Shown here: in pieces, positions 15,257 to 23,468 of the stretch
Layout of the letters: each line of letters begins with the position of its first letter
Numbering within the stretch: the first letter of the stretch is position 1
Source: Delftia tsuruhatensis NBRC 16741
Lineage (GTDB): Bacteria; Pseudomonadota; Gammaproteobacteria; Burkholderiales; Burkholderiaceae_C
Length of the DNA: 36,640 bases
Direction of reading: 5' to 3'
Assembly: GCF_001571325.1 (NCBI RefSeq)
Contig: NZ_BCTO01000084.1
Span: 1 to 36,640, forward strand
Notes under the pieces: model-generated
What the model was told of the DNA's origin: nothing
The model's input: only the letters and a program-made list of their open reading frames with translations
Databases searched by the model: none
Made by a program: the position numbers and the translations under genes

Positions 15257-17224
15257 ATGAAGCGAATCACCCAAGACCTGCCCGGCCTTCTGGCCGCACT
15301 CGACCCCGAGGCCGACCTCGCGCACCGCCATATCTGGCTGATCCACCTGCTGGAGTGGGTGCGCGCGCCCAAGCCGTCGGTGGACGGCGCGGTGCAGCGC
15401 GTGCAGTTGCTGGTGGAGGCCGTGGAGGCCGATCCGGCCGTGCGCCAGCGCCTGCATGCGTGGTGGCTGCGCTTCATCGATACCGTGGACATCACGGCGC
15501 TGCTGGCCGATTTCGGCTTTGCGCCGCGCACCAACATGTTCAGCGAGCTGTCCGAGCGCGTGCGCTACAAGCTGCTGCCCAGCACGCCGGAGACGGTGGA
15601 TGCCTCCGAGCTGTTCATGCTGGCCATGCCCGACGAATTCGACGCGCGCTGGCTGCACGCGCTGGAGGCGCCGCTGCTCGAACGCATCGCACTGCTGCTG
15701 ACCGATGGCAGCGAGGGCCAGGGCAGCAGCTTCTGGCAGAACAGCCTGCTGGGCTCCATCACCTATTGCACGGGACAGATCCTGTCCACGGGCTTCTCGC
15801 CCGAGCTGCGCCTGCGCATGGACGAGCAGGCGCGCGATGACCAGCCCTTCCACGCCCTGATCCACGATGCGGAAAGCCTGCGCGTGGAGGTGCTGCACGC
15901 GCTGCGCACCAACGACCGGCGCGACGCGGCCGAGGCCCGGCTGCGCGAACGGCTGGATGCCTGCCGCGCGGCCGTGACATCGGTGTACGCGCATTTCGAG
16001 TCCGAAGGCATTTCGGTGGGCCTGGTGTTTCGCCTGCGCCAGCTGCGCGCGCGCATCCTGCGCGTCAGGCGCCTGCTCGACTGCCTGCTGGCCGACAACC
16101 GCGCCACCGAGACGGCCGACCTGCTGGCCAACCTGGTGTCCGTGGGCATCGAGCGGCGCAGCCTGCGCGCCCTGCTGGCCACCAATACCTCGCTGCTGGC
16201 CGCCAAGGTGGCCGAGCGCAGCGCCGAGACCGGCGAGCACTACATCACGCGCACGGGCCGCGAGTACCTGTCCATGGTGACCAAGGCCGCCGGCGGCGGC
16301 TTCGTGATGGCCTTCACCACGCTGCTCAAGTTCGCGCTCTACGCGCTGGGGCTGTCGGCGTTCTGGGGCGGGCTGGCCGCAGGCATCAACTACTCCATCA
16401 GCTTCGTGCTGATCCAGCTGCTGCACTTCACGGTGGCCACCAAGCAGCCGGCCATGACGGCGCCGGCCATGGCCGCCAAGCTCAAGGACCTGCGCGCCAG
16501 CGAGGCCATCGAGGAATTCGTGGACGAGGTCGCGCACCTGGTGCGCTCCCAGGTGGCGGCCGTGCTGGGCAACGTGCTGGTGGTGCTGCCCATGGTGCTG
16601 CTGCTGTCGCTGGGCTATGCCCAGCTGTTCGGCCACACGCCCATCGACGAGCCGCATGCGATTGCCGTGCTCGATTCGCTGAGCCTGCTGGGCCTGTCGC
16701 CGCTGTTCGCTGCCTTCACGGGCGTGCTGCTGTTTGCCAGCAGCCTGATCGCGGGCTGGGCCGAGAACTGGTTCGTGCTGCGCCGCCTGGACTCGGTGAT
16801 CCGCTACAACCCCGGCATCACGCGCTGGCTGGGCGCCGGGCGCGCGGATCGCTGGGCGCATTTCTGGCGCAAGAACATCTCGGGCTTTGCCGCCAATGTC
16901 TCACTGGGCATGATGCTGGGCCTGGTGCCGGCCTTCGCGGCCTTCTTCGGCCTGGGGCTGGAGGTGCGCCACGTCACGCTGTCGGCCGGCCAGATCGGGG
17001 CCGCCATGGCCGCCCTGGGCTGGGAGGTTCTGCACTCCGACATGTTCTGGTGGGCGATTGCCCTACTGCCCATCAATGGCGCGTTGAACGTCACTGTCAG
17101 CTTTTATCTGGCATTCCGCGTTGCGCTGAGGGCACACAATGTCAGCGGAGTCGACCGCTCGCGCATCTATTCGGCCATCCGCCGCCGTCTGCGCACAGCG
17201 CCGCTGAGTTTCTTCCGCCCCTGA
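15257..17224 (+). CDS. Polytopic membrane protein of the 'site-specific recombinase' (Gcr-like) family
   Basis: The 655-residue protein matches the family annotated as site-specific recombinase after Neisseria gcr. Residues 1-330 are soluble and largely helical, with Arg/Leu-rich stretches. Residues about 345-640 contain around seven hydrophobic segments (for example ALYALGLSAFWGGLAAGI, VLGNVLVVLPMVLLLSL, ALLPINGALNVTVSFYLAF). I see neither the R-H-R-Y pattern of tyrosine recombinases nor a serine-recombinase catalytic domain, so the product name is probably wrong and the protein is more likely an inner-membrane protein of unknown function. It lies 52 bases after apaG on the same strand. Confidence 0.85.
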   Translation: MKRITQDLPGLLAALDPEADLAHRHIWLIHLLEWVRAPKPSVDGAVQRVQLLVEAVEADPAVRQRLHAWWLRFIDTVDITALLADFGFAPRTNMFSELSERVRYKLLPSTPETVDASELFMLAMPDEFDARWLHALEAPLLERIALLLTDGSEGQGSSFWQNSLLGSITYCTGQILSTGFSPELRLRMDEQARDDQPFHALIHDAESLRVEVLHALRTNDRRDAAEARLRERLDACRAAVTSVYAHFESEGISVGLVFRLRQLRARILRVRRLLDCLLADNRATETADLLANLVSVGIERRSLRALLATNTSLLAAKVAERSAETGEHYITRTGREYLSMVTKAAGGGFVMAFTTLLKFALYALGLSAFWGGLAAGINYSISFVLIQLLHFTVATKQPAMTAPAMAAKLKDLRASEAIEEFVDEVAHLVRSQVAAVLGNVLVVLPMVLLLSLGYAQLFGHTPIDEPHAIAVLDSLSLLGLSPLFAAFTGVLLFASSLIAGWAENWFVLRRLDSVIRYNPGITRWLGAGRADRWAHFWRKNISGFAANVSLGMMLGLVPAFAAFFGLGLEVRHVTLSAGQIGAAMAALGWEVLHSDMFWWAIALLPINGALNVTVSFYLAFRVALRAHNVSGVDRSRIYSAIRRRLRTAPLSFFRP

Positions 17225-17343
17225 GCCTGCGGGACCTCGGGAACCACGCGGAACCCACGTGCTGGCGTGCCCGCCCGGCCTTGCAGCCTGGCAGTCACGC
17301 CAGTGGATCGCCAACGAAGTGTCCCCGTGCCAGGCGCACGGGA

Positions 17344-17359
17344 CGCGGGCTTGCCCGCG
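17344..17359. repeat. Perfect GC-rich hairpin between the recombinase-like and antiporter genes
   Basis: CGCGGGC (17344-17350) and GCCCGCG (17353-17359) pair perfectly around TT. It sits in the 198-base gap after the recombinase-like gene and 63 bases before the antiporter ATG. No T-run follows, so it is not a standard intrinsic terminator. It could be a rho-linked pause site or a structured leader. Nothing else was recognised in this gap. Confidence 0.5.
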
Positions 17360-17422
17360 CCGCAGGGAAGGCCTTGCGGAGCTTCGCTTGCGGGCCACTG
17401 GCTCGCGCAAAGGACGTCGCTG

Positions 17423-18685
17423 ATGAATGACATGCTGAGCTTCTGGGAACCGTGGCTGCGGCCTTCGGCCGGGCTGGCCACGGTTCAGTGGTCCCTGCTG
17501 CTGGCCGTGGCCACCATGGTCGGCTATGCCTGCCAGCGCCATGCCGCCCTGCCCAAGGTGGTCGGCTACTCGCTGGTCGGCGGCATTGCCGGGTTGATCG
17601 GCTTTGGGGCCAACACCACCTGGCCGCTGCAGGGCACGGGGCTGTTCCTGCTGGAGCTGGGCGTGGCCATCGTGCTGTTCGAATGCGGCGGGCGCATCAC
17701 GCTGCGCTGGTTCCGCCACAACCCCATGGTGCTGGTGCAAAGCGTGGCCGAGTCCGCGCTGACCTACGTGCTGGTCTCCCTGGTGCTGGGCTGGCTGGGC
17801 ATGGCCCCCGAAGTGGCCGGGCCGCTGGCCCTGGTGGCCATGGCGGCCTCGCCCCTGGTGCTGACGCGCGTGGTGGCCGACATGCGCGCCGCAGGCGCCG
17901 TGACCGATCGCGGCCTGGTGCTGTCCACCCTGTCCACGCTGTATGCGCTGGCCCTGGGAAGCGCCAAGGCGGGCATGCTGACGCAGCCCAAGGCCGGCTT
18001 CGTGGCCTCGATCATGCCGGTGCTGGTGGTGCTGGGCGTCTCGGTGGCCGTGGCCCTGGTGCTGGCCGTGCTGATGCGCCTGGCGCTGCGCTTCATGAGC
18101 CCGGCCAGCGAGAACACCTCCATCCTCTTTCTCACCCTGATCTCGGCCAGCGTGCCGCTGACCTCGTACCTGGGCGGCTCGGCGCCGCTGGCGGCGCTGC
18201 TGGGCGGCATCCTGCTCAAGCAGTTCAACCCGCGCCCCTGGGCGTGGCCGCGCCAGCTGGGCACGGCGGCCTCGCTGCTGACCATGCTGATGTTCGTGCT
18301 GGTCTCCACCGTGGCCGCACAGGCCGACTGGAGCGCGCCGGTGGCCGGCGTGGTGGGCGCCGTGATCCTGGCACGCCTGGTCGCCAAGACCCTGGGCGTG
18401 GCCGTGGGCAATGTGGGCACGGGCGCCAACTGGCGCCAGGCCTTCTGGGTGGGCTGCGCCATGGCGCCCATGTCATCGGTGGCGCTGCTGATCGCCTCGC
18501 AGTTCGTGGCCGCCGCGCCCGAGCTGGGCGCGCAGATCGCAGGCGTGGCCCTGCCCACCATTTTGGTGATGGAGGTGCTGGGCGCCGCCCTGGCCACCGT
18601 GGCCATCTACCGCTCCGGCGAAAGCTCCCGTCCCTGGAAGCCGCTGAGCCGCTCGAACACCGCAGGAGATGAACGTGAGTCTTGA
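17423..18685 (+). CDS. Kef/CPA2-type cation:proton antiporter membrane protein
   Basis: A 420-residue inner-membrane protein with about 12 hydrophobic segments. The early LPKVVGYSLVGGIAGLIGFG segment (about 44-63) resembles the conserved P-x-V-x-G-Y/E-L-x-G-G-I motif of CPA2 exchangers such as KefB/C. Such proteins exchange sodium or potassium for protons. The C-terminal NAD-binding TrkA-N domain of Kef proteins is absent and the chain ends with a short polar tail, as in shorter family members. The ATG at 17423 follows AAAGGA by about ten bases. Its stop overlaps the start region of the ligase gene downstream, so the two are probably co-transcribed. Confidence 0.88.
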   Translation: MNDMLSFWEPWLRPSAGLATVQWSLLLAVATMVGYACQRHAALPKVVGYSLVGGIAGLIGFGANTTWPLQGTGLFLLELGVAIVLFECGGRITLRWFRHNPMVLVQSVAESALTYVLVSLVLGWLGMAPEVAGPLALVAMAASPLVLTRVVADMRAAGAVTDRGLVLSTLSTLYALALGSAKAGMLTQPKAGFVASIMPVLVVLGVSVAVALVLAVLMRLALRFMSPASENTSILFLTLISASVPLTSYLGGSAPLAALLGGILLKQFNPRPWAWPRQLGTAASLLTMLMFVLVSTVAAQADWSAPVAGVVGAVILARLVAKTLGVAVGNVGTGANWRQAFWVGCAMAPMSSVALLIASQFVAAAPELGAQIAGVALPTILVMEVLGAALATVAIYRSGESSRPWKPLSRSNTAGDERES

Positions 18686-19799
18686 AGCCTTCAACTCGTC
18701 CGAACCGCTGACCCTGGGCGTGGAGCTGGAACTGCAGCTGGTCAACACCCACGACTACGACCTGGCCCCCTACGCCGAGGACATGCTGCGCCTCATGCTC
18801 AAGAACCCGCTGCCCGGCAGCGTGGTGCCCGAGATGACGAACAGCATGATCGAGATCTCCACCAGCGTCTGCCATTCGGCCTCGGAGGTGCTGGGCCAGC
18901 TCAGCCAGATCCGCGATGCCCTGGTCAAAAGTGCCGACAAGCTCAACATCGCCGTGGTGGGCGGCGGCACCCACCCCTTCCAGCAGTGGCATGAGCGGCG
19001 CATCTACGACAAGCCGCGCTTCCAGGAGCTGTCGCAGCTGTATGGCTACCTGTCCAAGCAGTTCACCATCTTCGGCCAGCACGTGCACATCGGCTGCCCC
19101 GACGCCGATGCGGCCCTGCTGATGCTGCACCGCATGTCGCGCTACATCCCGCACTTCATTGCGCTGTCGGCCTCCAGCCCCTACGTGCAGGGCCACGACA
19201 CGGCCTTCGACTCGGCGCGGCTGAACTCGGTGTTCGCCTTTCCGCTGTCGGGCCGCGCGCCCTGCGTGCTGCACTGGAGCGAGTTCGAGCAGTACTTCGA
19301 CAAGATGACGCGCACGGGCGTGGTCAAGAGCATGAAGGACTTCTACTGGGACATCCGGCCCAAGCCGGAGTTCGGCACCATCGAGATCCGCGTGTTCGAC
19401 ACGCCGCTGACCATCGAGCGCGCAGCCGCCCTGTCCGGCTACGTGCAGGCGCTGGCCGCCTGGTTCATGGACACCCAGCCCTTCACACCCGTGGAGGACG
19501 ACTACCTGGTCTACACCTACAACCGCTTCCAGGCCTGCCGCTTCGGCCTGGAGGCCGTGTACGTGGACCCGGCCACGGGCGAGCACATGCCGCTGGCCGA
19601 CCACATCCTCAAGACCATGGATGCCGTGGCCGACTACGCGGCCCGCCATGGCGCCGCGCCCGCCCTGCACCTGCTGCGCAGCGACGTGGCCGCCGGCAGC
19701 AACGATGCCCGCTGGCTGCGCGAGCGCCAGCGCAGCGAGCAGCTGCTGGCCGAGGTCTCGCGCCAGGCGGCCATGCGCTTTCGCGGCCAGGCCGTCTGA
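18675..19799 (+). CDS. YbdK-type carboxylate-amine ligase (glutamate-cysteine ligase 2 family)
   Basis: The 374-residue protein belongs to the GCS2/YbdK family. It begins with LTLGVELELQLVN, carrying the metal-binding glutamates, followed by EMTNSMIEISTSVC, GGGTHPFQQW and FGQHVHIGCPDAD. The late FGTIEIRVFDTPLTIE stretch is also conserved. Members ligate an amine or cysteine to a carboxylate (weak glutamate-cysteine ligase activity in E. coli YbdK) using ATP. I choose the GTG at 18675: AGGAG (18664-18668) lies six bases before it, whereas the ATG at 18669 directly abuts the AGGAG. The 3' end of the antiporter gene overlaps by 11 bases, so translation is likely coupled. Confidence 0.92.
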   Translation: MSLEAFNSSEPLTLGVELELQLVNTHDYDLAPYAEDMLRLMLKNPLPGSVVPEMTNSMIEISTSVCHSASEVLGQLSQIRDALVKSADKLNIAVVGGGTHPFQQWHERRIYDKPRFQELSQLYGYLSKQFTIFGQHVHIGCPDADAALLMLHRMSRYIPHFIALSASSPYVQGHDTAFDSARLNSVFAFPLSGRAPCVLHWSEFEQYFDKMTRTGVVKSMKDFYWDIRPKPEFGTIEIRVFDTPLTIERAAALSGYVQALAAWFMDTQPFTPVEDDYLVYTYNRFQACRFGLEAVYVDPATGEHMPLADHILKTMDAVADYAARHGAAPALHLLRSDVAAGSNDARWLRERQRSEQLLAEVSRQAAMRFRGQAV

Positions 19800-19800
19800 G

Positions 19801-19819
19801 GCCTGCGTTCAGCGCAGGC
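19801..19819. terminator. Hairpin filling the gap between two convergent genes
   Basis: GCCTGCG (19801-19807) pairs perfectly with CGCAGGC (19813-19819) around TTCAG. The stem occupies almost all of the 20 bases between the stop of the YbdK gene and that of the convergent hydrolase gene. There is no T-run, so it may act as a weak or rho-assisted bidirectional terminator, or as a 3'-end stabiliser. Confidence 0.5.
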
Positions 19820-21940
19820 TCAAGGCAGCACCGCCGCCGCACGCGCGGCGGTGATCTGCGCGTCGGCGTCGCGCTGCAGCAGCAGGCGCTGGCGCACCAG
19901 GTCCTGGGCCGCGGCCGTGACGGCGCTCACGTAGCCGGCCTGGTCGACATACAGCTCCTCCAGTGACGGCCGCCCGTCACCGGCCGCCAGCCGCGCCGCG
20001 CGCGTCTTGTGGAAGGGGATGAAGCTGCCCGTGAGGTTGGACAGGTCCACGATGCCCGGCGTGGCCACGTAGTTGAACTCCATGCTGGTGCCCAGCGGTG
20101 CCCGCGCCTCCACGCTGCGGATGCCGGCGCGCGTGAGGCCGGTGGCCGCATCGACCTGGGGCACGAGGATGGCGTAGTCCTTGCCCGTGGCGCGCGGCGG
20201 CTGCAGCGTGGCGATGCCGCTTTCGTCCTGCGGCACGTACTGCGGGCCGAAGTCGAGCAGCGCAAAGCCGTTGTGGCGCGCCAGGTAACGGAACTCGGGG
20301 ATGGCGGTCTGCACGCCGCCCACGCTCCAGCTCAGGCCCTTCATGGCGGGAAAGACCAGCTTGTCGGGCCGCACCAGGGTGCCGTCGGCCAGCCTGGGCA
20401 CCTGGCTGGCCGGCGGCTCGGTGCCGCGCACCACCCAGTCCTCCAGCGCGATGAACAGCGCGCGGAAGGTGTCGTTGAAGTGCACCACGGTGCCGGCCGG
20501 ATAGACATTGCGCGTGGGCGCGTAGCCGATGCTGGCCGTGCCGCCTGCGCCGCCGTGCTGGGTGCTGGCGTAGTAGTAGATGCGCGCATTGGCGGGCTGG
20601 GCGATGTCGCGCAGGCCGTTGGCATCGGTCAGCACGGGCGAGCCCTGCAGCTGCCAGAACTCCGTGCCGGACAGGCCCAGGAAGAACTTGGGGCAGGTGT
20701 TGCTGGCTTCGCAGCGCTTCATCACGCCGCCCTGGCGGCCGCTGACCTCATCGCTGTAGTCCTTGTCCAGGCCGCGCGGCGCGGTCTGTCCGAAGGCCGT
20801 GTGGTCGGTGCGCAGGCCGCCCCCGCCGCCGGGCACGGCAAAGCGCGTGTTGATGTTGGTCTGGCGCGCGGCCACATGGGCATACATGCCGTCGAAGACC
20901 TTGCCGCCATCGAGCGCCTGGTTGAAGCCCAGGTGCAGGAAGGTCTTCATGGCATTGCCCGACTGCGAGGTGCCCTGGCCGATGGTGTGCGTGATGCGCC
21001 CGGCCAGCGGATTGGCCTTGCCGTCGGCATCGGCCGCCTTGGCGCGGAAGAAGCTCACCGTGTCGCGCAGCGCGGCCAGGCCCACGCCCATGACCTTGGG
21101 GTCCTTGGCCACGTAGACCAGCTCGTAGAGGTACTGCGGATCGAACCCGCCCTTCAGGCAGACATTGGTGGCGCTGGGTGTGCCGGGGAAGGGATTGGCG
21201 GCGGCATCGCAGCTGGCGAACTTCCAGTCGCCCGCAGGCACAGTCTGGCGCGCATCGGTTTCGTTGATGCGGCGCGTGAGCGAGTAGCCGGCCTGCGTGT
21301 TGTCCAGGCTGGCGGGCTCGTAGGGGATCATGGTCCCGTTGAACACGCCGCCGGGCAGGGTCATGGAGGGCACGGCGGCGGCCGGGACCAGCTCGGTGCG
21401 GTAGCTGCCCGTGATGCTGCTGCCGTCCTTGTTGCGGGCCACGGGCACGGTGACCGTCAGGCGCGCGGGCGTGGACTTGGGCACATCGCCCTGCCAGGCC
21501 GAGTACAGCAGCACATAGCCGCGCTCCAGGTAGACCGCATCGCCGGGCGTGGCCGTGGGGTTGGGCATGGTCAGGATGTTGCCGCGATTGGGCGCGTCAT
21601 AGCGCAGCACGCCGCTGGCCTTGGACATGTCCTTGGGCTTGAGCATGACGAAGTCGGTGCTGTACTCGACCATGCCGCGCGCATTGACGGGCGCCAGCGC
21701 CAGGTCCTGGATCACGGCGTTCTTCGGGTCGGCCGGGTTCAGCTCGCCGCGCAGCACGCCGGTGACTTTCTCGTAGGCGCCGACACTGCCGTAGCTGCCG
21801 GCAAAGTCCTCGGTGGCGCTGATGCTCAGCTGCATGCGCGGCGCCTGCGAACCGGCGGGCGAGTCACTGCCGCCGCAGGCGGTCAGCAGGCCGGATACGG
21901 CCAGGGCAAGGGCCAGGGGATGGGTGGATCTGATGTGCAT
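19820..21940 (-). CDS. Exported alpha/beta-hydrolase-domain lipoprotein
   Basis: The 706-residue protein starts with a lipoprotein signal ending in the lipobox LLTAC (Cys22). The rest resembles the large 'alpha/beta hydrolase domain-containing' family, with YVAKDPKVMGVGLAALRDTVSFF (about 276-298) just before the nucleophile turn GTSQSGN (probable Ser327). The C-terminal third holds the DGTLVRPDKLVFP and PQYVPQDESGIATLQPP family segments. It is likely an outer-membrane-anchored or periplasmic esterase; the substrate is unknown. AAGGAGA precedes the ATG. It is the last gene of a four-gene minus-strand unit, 124 bases after the Bug/TctC gene. Confidence 0.85.
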   Translation of the reverse strand: MHIRSTHPLALALAVSGLLTACGGSDSPAGSQAPRMQLSISATEDFAGSYGSVGAYEKVTGVLRGELNPADPKNAVIQDLALAPVNARGMVEYSTDFVMLKPKDMSKASGVLRYDAPNRGNILTMPNPTATPGDAVYLERGYVLLYSAWQGDVPKSTPARLTVTVPVARNKDGSSITGSYRTELVPAAAVPSMTLPGGVFNGTMIPYEPASLDNTQAGYSLTRRINETDARQTVPAGDWKFASCDAAANPFPGTPSATNVCLKGGFDPQYLYELVYVAKDPKVMGVGLAALRDTVSFFRAKAADADGKANPLAGRITHTIGQGTSQSGNAMKTFLHLGFNQALDGGKVFDGMYAHVAARQTNINTRFAVPGGGGGLRTDHTAFGQTAPRGLDKDYSDEVSGRQGGVMKRCEASNTCPKFFLGLSGTEFWQLQGSPVLTDANGLRDIAQPANARIYYYASTQHGGAGGTASIGYAPTRNVYPAGTVVHFNDTFRALFIALEDWVVRGTEPPASQVPRLADGTLVRPDKLVFPAMKGLSWSVGGVQTAIPEFRYLARHNGFALLDFGPQYVPQDESGIATLQPPRATGKDYAILVPQVDAATGLTRAGIRSVEARAPLGTSMEFNYVATPGIVDLSNLTGSFIPFHKTRAARLAAGDGRPSLEELYVDQAGYVSAVTAAAQDLVRQRLLLQRDADAQITAARAAAVLP

Positions 21941-22029
21941 GTTGTCTCCTTGGGGTCATGGCACAGGCAAGGCTGCGCCCTGGCCGCCGTGCATTGCGGC
22001 GGCCTAGGGCGGTTCGGAAAAAAAGGAAC

Positions 22030-22061
22030 GGGAGAGCGGGGGAGCGGGAGAGCGGGGGAGC
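22030..22061. repeat. Tandem repeat: 16-bp unit twice (8-bp unit four times)
   Basis: GGGAGAGCGGGGGAGC occurs twice in perfect tandem; each half is a variant of the 8-mer GGGRGAGC, giving four units. It lies just after the stop of the Bug/TctC gene on the minus strand. Such purine-only runs are prone to slippage, so copy number may vary between strains. No regulatory role is evident. Confidence 0.8.
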
Positions 22062-22064
22062 GGC

Positions 22065-23048
22065 CTACTCGGGCTGGATGCCGGCGGCCTTGATCACCTG
22101 GCCCCACTTCTGGGTCTCGGCGGCCTGGAAGGCGGCCAGTTCCTGCGGTGTGGCCGTCCAGCCCTGGGAGCCGGACATGTCGAAGAAGGACTTGGCGCCC
22201 GCGCTGTGCACGGCGTCGGACAGAAGGCGGTTCAGGCGGGCCACCACGGCCTCGGGCGTGCCGGCCGGCGCATAGGCGGCGAACCAGTAGCCCATGTCAT
22301 AGCCCTTGACGCCGGCTTCCTCCAGCGTGGGCACCTCGGGCAGCTGCGGGCTGCGCTGGGTGGTGGAGTAGCCCAGGGCGCGCAGCTTGCCCGACTTGAC
22401 CTGGGGCACGCCGGTGGAGGTGTCGGTGATCATCAGGTCGATCTGGCCGCCCAGCAGGTCGGTGATGGCCAGCGGATTGCTCTTGTAGGGCACGTGCATC
22501 AGGTCCACGCCGGCCAGCTGCTTGAGCATTTCACCGGCCACGCGGCTGGAGGAGCTGCCGCTGCCGAACGACAGCTTGCCCGGCTGCTTCTTCGCCGCCG
22601 CCAGCAGATCGCCCACGTTTCTGTACGGCGCATCGGCGCGCACCACCAGCACCTGGCCGCCCTTGCCCAGCCCGGCCACGGGCGCGAAGTCCTTGACCGC
22701 GTCATAGGGCAGCTTCTTGTACAGATGCTGGTTGGCCGCGTGCGTGGTGTTGGTGGTGATCAGCACCGTGTAGCCATCGGCCGCCGAGCGCGCCACCTGC
22801 TGGGCCGCGATCATGCCGCTGGCGCCGCCCTTGTTCTCGACCACCACGGCCTGCTTGGTCGCCGTGGTCACGGCCTGGCCCAGCGCCCGTGCCAGCTGGT
22901 CGGTGGCGCTGCCGGCCGCAAACGGCACGACGAAGGTGATGGGCTTGGACGGATAGTCCTGTGCCAGGGCCGGTGCGGCGGCGGCTGCCAGCGCGCAGGC
23001 GGCCAGCGCGAGCACATGGCGGCGGGGGAAGGTGTGCGAAAAGTGCAT
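22065..23048 (-). CDS. Bug/TctC-family tripartite tricarboxylate transporter binding protein
   Basis: The 327-residue exported protein has a long Ala-rich signal peptide (about 1-29, cleaved after ALAQ or ALA). The mature start DYPSKPITFVVPFAAGSATDQLARAL is the Bug/TctC hallmark. The conserved Asp and backbone loops that hold a carboxylate ligand lie in VPFAAGSATD and HVPYKSNPLAITDLLGGQIDLM. Betaproteobacteria encode many such proteins without the TctA/TctB permease, and none is seen here. AAAGGAGA precedes the ATG. Its place between the AtuA-like pair and the hydrolase suggests that it captures the carboxylate metabolised by this operon. Confidence 0.94.
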   Translation of the reverse strand: MHFSHTFPRRHVLALAACALAAAAAPALAQDYPSKPITFVVPFAAGSATDQLARALGQAVTTATKQAVVVENKGGASGMIAAQQVARSAADGYTVLITTNTTHAANQHLYKKLPYDAVKDFAPVAGLGKGGQVLVVRADAPYRNVGDLLAAAKKQPGKLSFGSGSSSSRVAGEMLKQLAGVDLMHVPYKSNPLAITDLLGGQIDLMITDTSTGVPQVKSGKLRALGYSTTQRSPQLPEVPTLEEAGVKGYDMGYWFAAYAPAGTPEAVVARLNRLLSDAVHSAGAKSFFDMSGSQGWTATPQELAAFQAAETQKWGQVIKAAGIQPE

Positions 23049-23096
23049 GTCTGTCTCCTTTGTTGTGATGAATGTGTGACGGGCGGGTGCTGCCGG

Positions 23097-23468
23097 CTAC
23101 TCCGGCGCCAGGTGGGGCAGCAGCGAAGCCGGTATGTGGACCTGCATCTGCAGCAGCCAGTACGACAGGGCCTTGCCGTGGCTGTCGAGGTTGAGCGCAT
23201 CGTTGACGCCGCCGTCCAGCACCGCGTCCAGCACCCAGTTCATGGCCTGCAGGCGCTCCAGCACGAAGCGCTGCACGCGCGCCGGGCGCCGGGCGGCGAA
23301 GTGCGCGGCCACGCGCTCTTCGGTGATCTGCTCCACCAGCACGGGCCAGCAGGCGGCATTCCAGGCGATGAGGCTGATGTTGGAGCGGTTGCCCTTGTCC
23401 CCCGTGCGCCCGTGCGCCAGGCGGTACAGCGGCACGGTGACGGGCATCGTGGTCTGCAGTGTGTTCAT
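23097..23468 (-). CDS. AtuA-related protein (AtuA C-terminal-domain partner)
   Basis: A 123-residue protein matching the separate C-terminal domain of AtuA/DUF1446 proteins. The family pattern LYRLAHGRTGDKGNRSNISLIAWN (read as LAHGRTGDKGN then NISLIA) is at about 14-38, and the late segment has LNLDSHGKALSYWLLQM. In acyclic terpene utilisation proteins these two parts are often fused; here they are adjacent genes with a four-base ATGA overlap. The reaction is not established for the family. It is presumed to work as a complex with the upstream product. Confidence 0.88.
   Translation of the reverse strand: MNTLQTTMPVTVPLYRLAHGRTGDKGNRSNISLIAWNAACWPVLVEQITEERVAAHFAARRPARVQRFVLERLQAMNWVLDAVLDGGVNDALNLDSHGKALSYWLLQMQVHIPASLLPHLAPE

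Noticed and set aside
15098..16861. Long minus-strand frame opposite the recombinase-like gene
   Set aside because: His/Gln/Arg-rich low-complexity product, no start signal and no family; shadow frame.
15257..17224. Possible mobile element because of the 'site-specific recombinase' family
   Set aside because: No flanking repeats, no att-like site, no recombinase catalytic motif, and housekeeping neighbours.
22010..22032. GTTC...GAAC stem around an A-run between Bug and hydrolase genes
   Set aside because: Only four paired bases and a long loop; does not meet the standard for an intrinsic terminator.
20009..22093. Long plus-strand frame opposite the hydrolase lipoprotein
   Set aside because: The minus strand has a lipobox, Shine-Dalgarno and family motifs; the plus frame has none.
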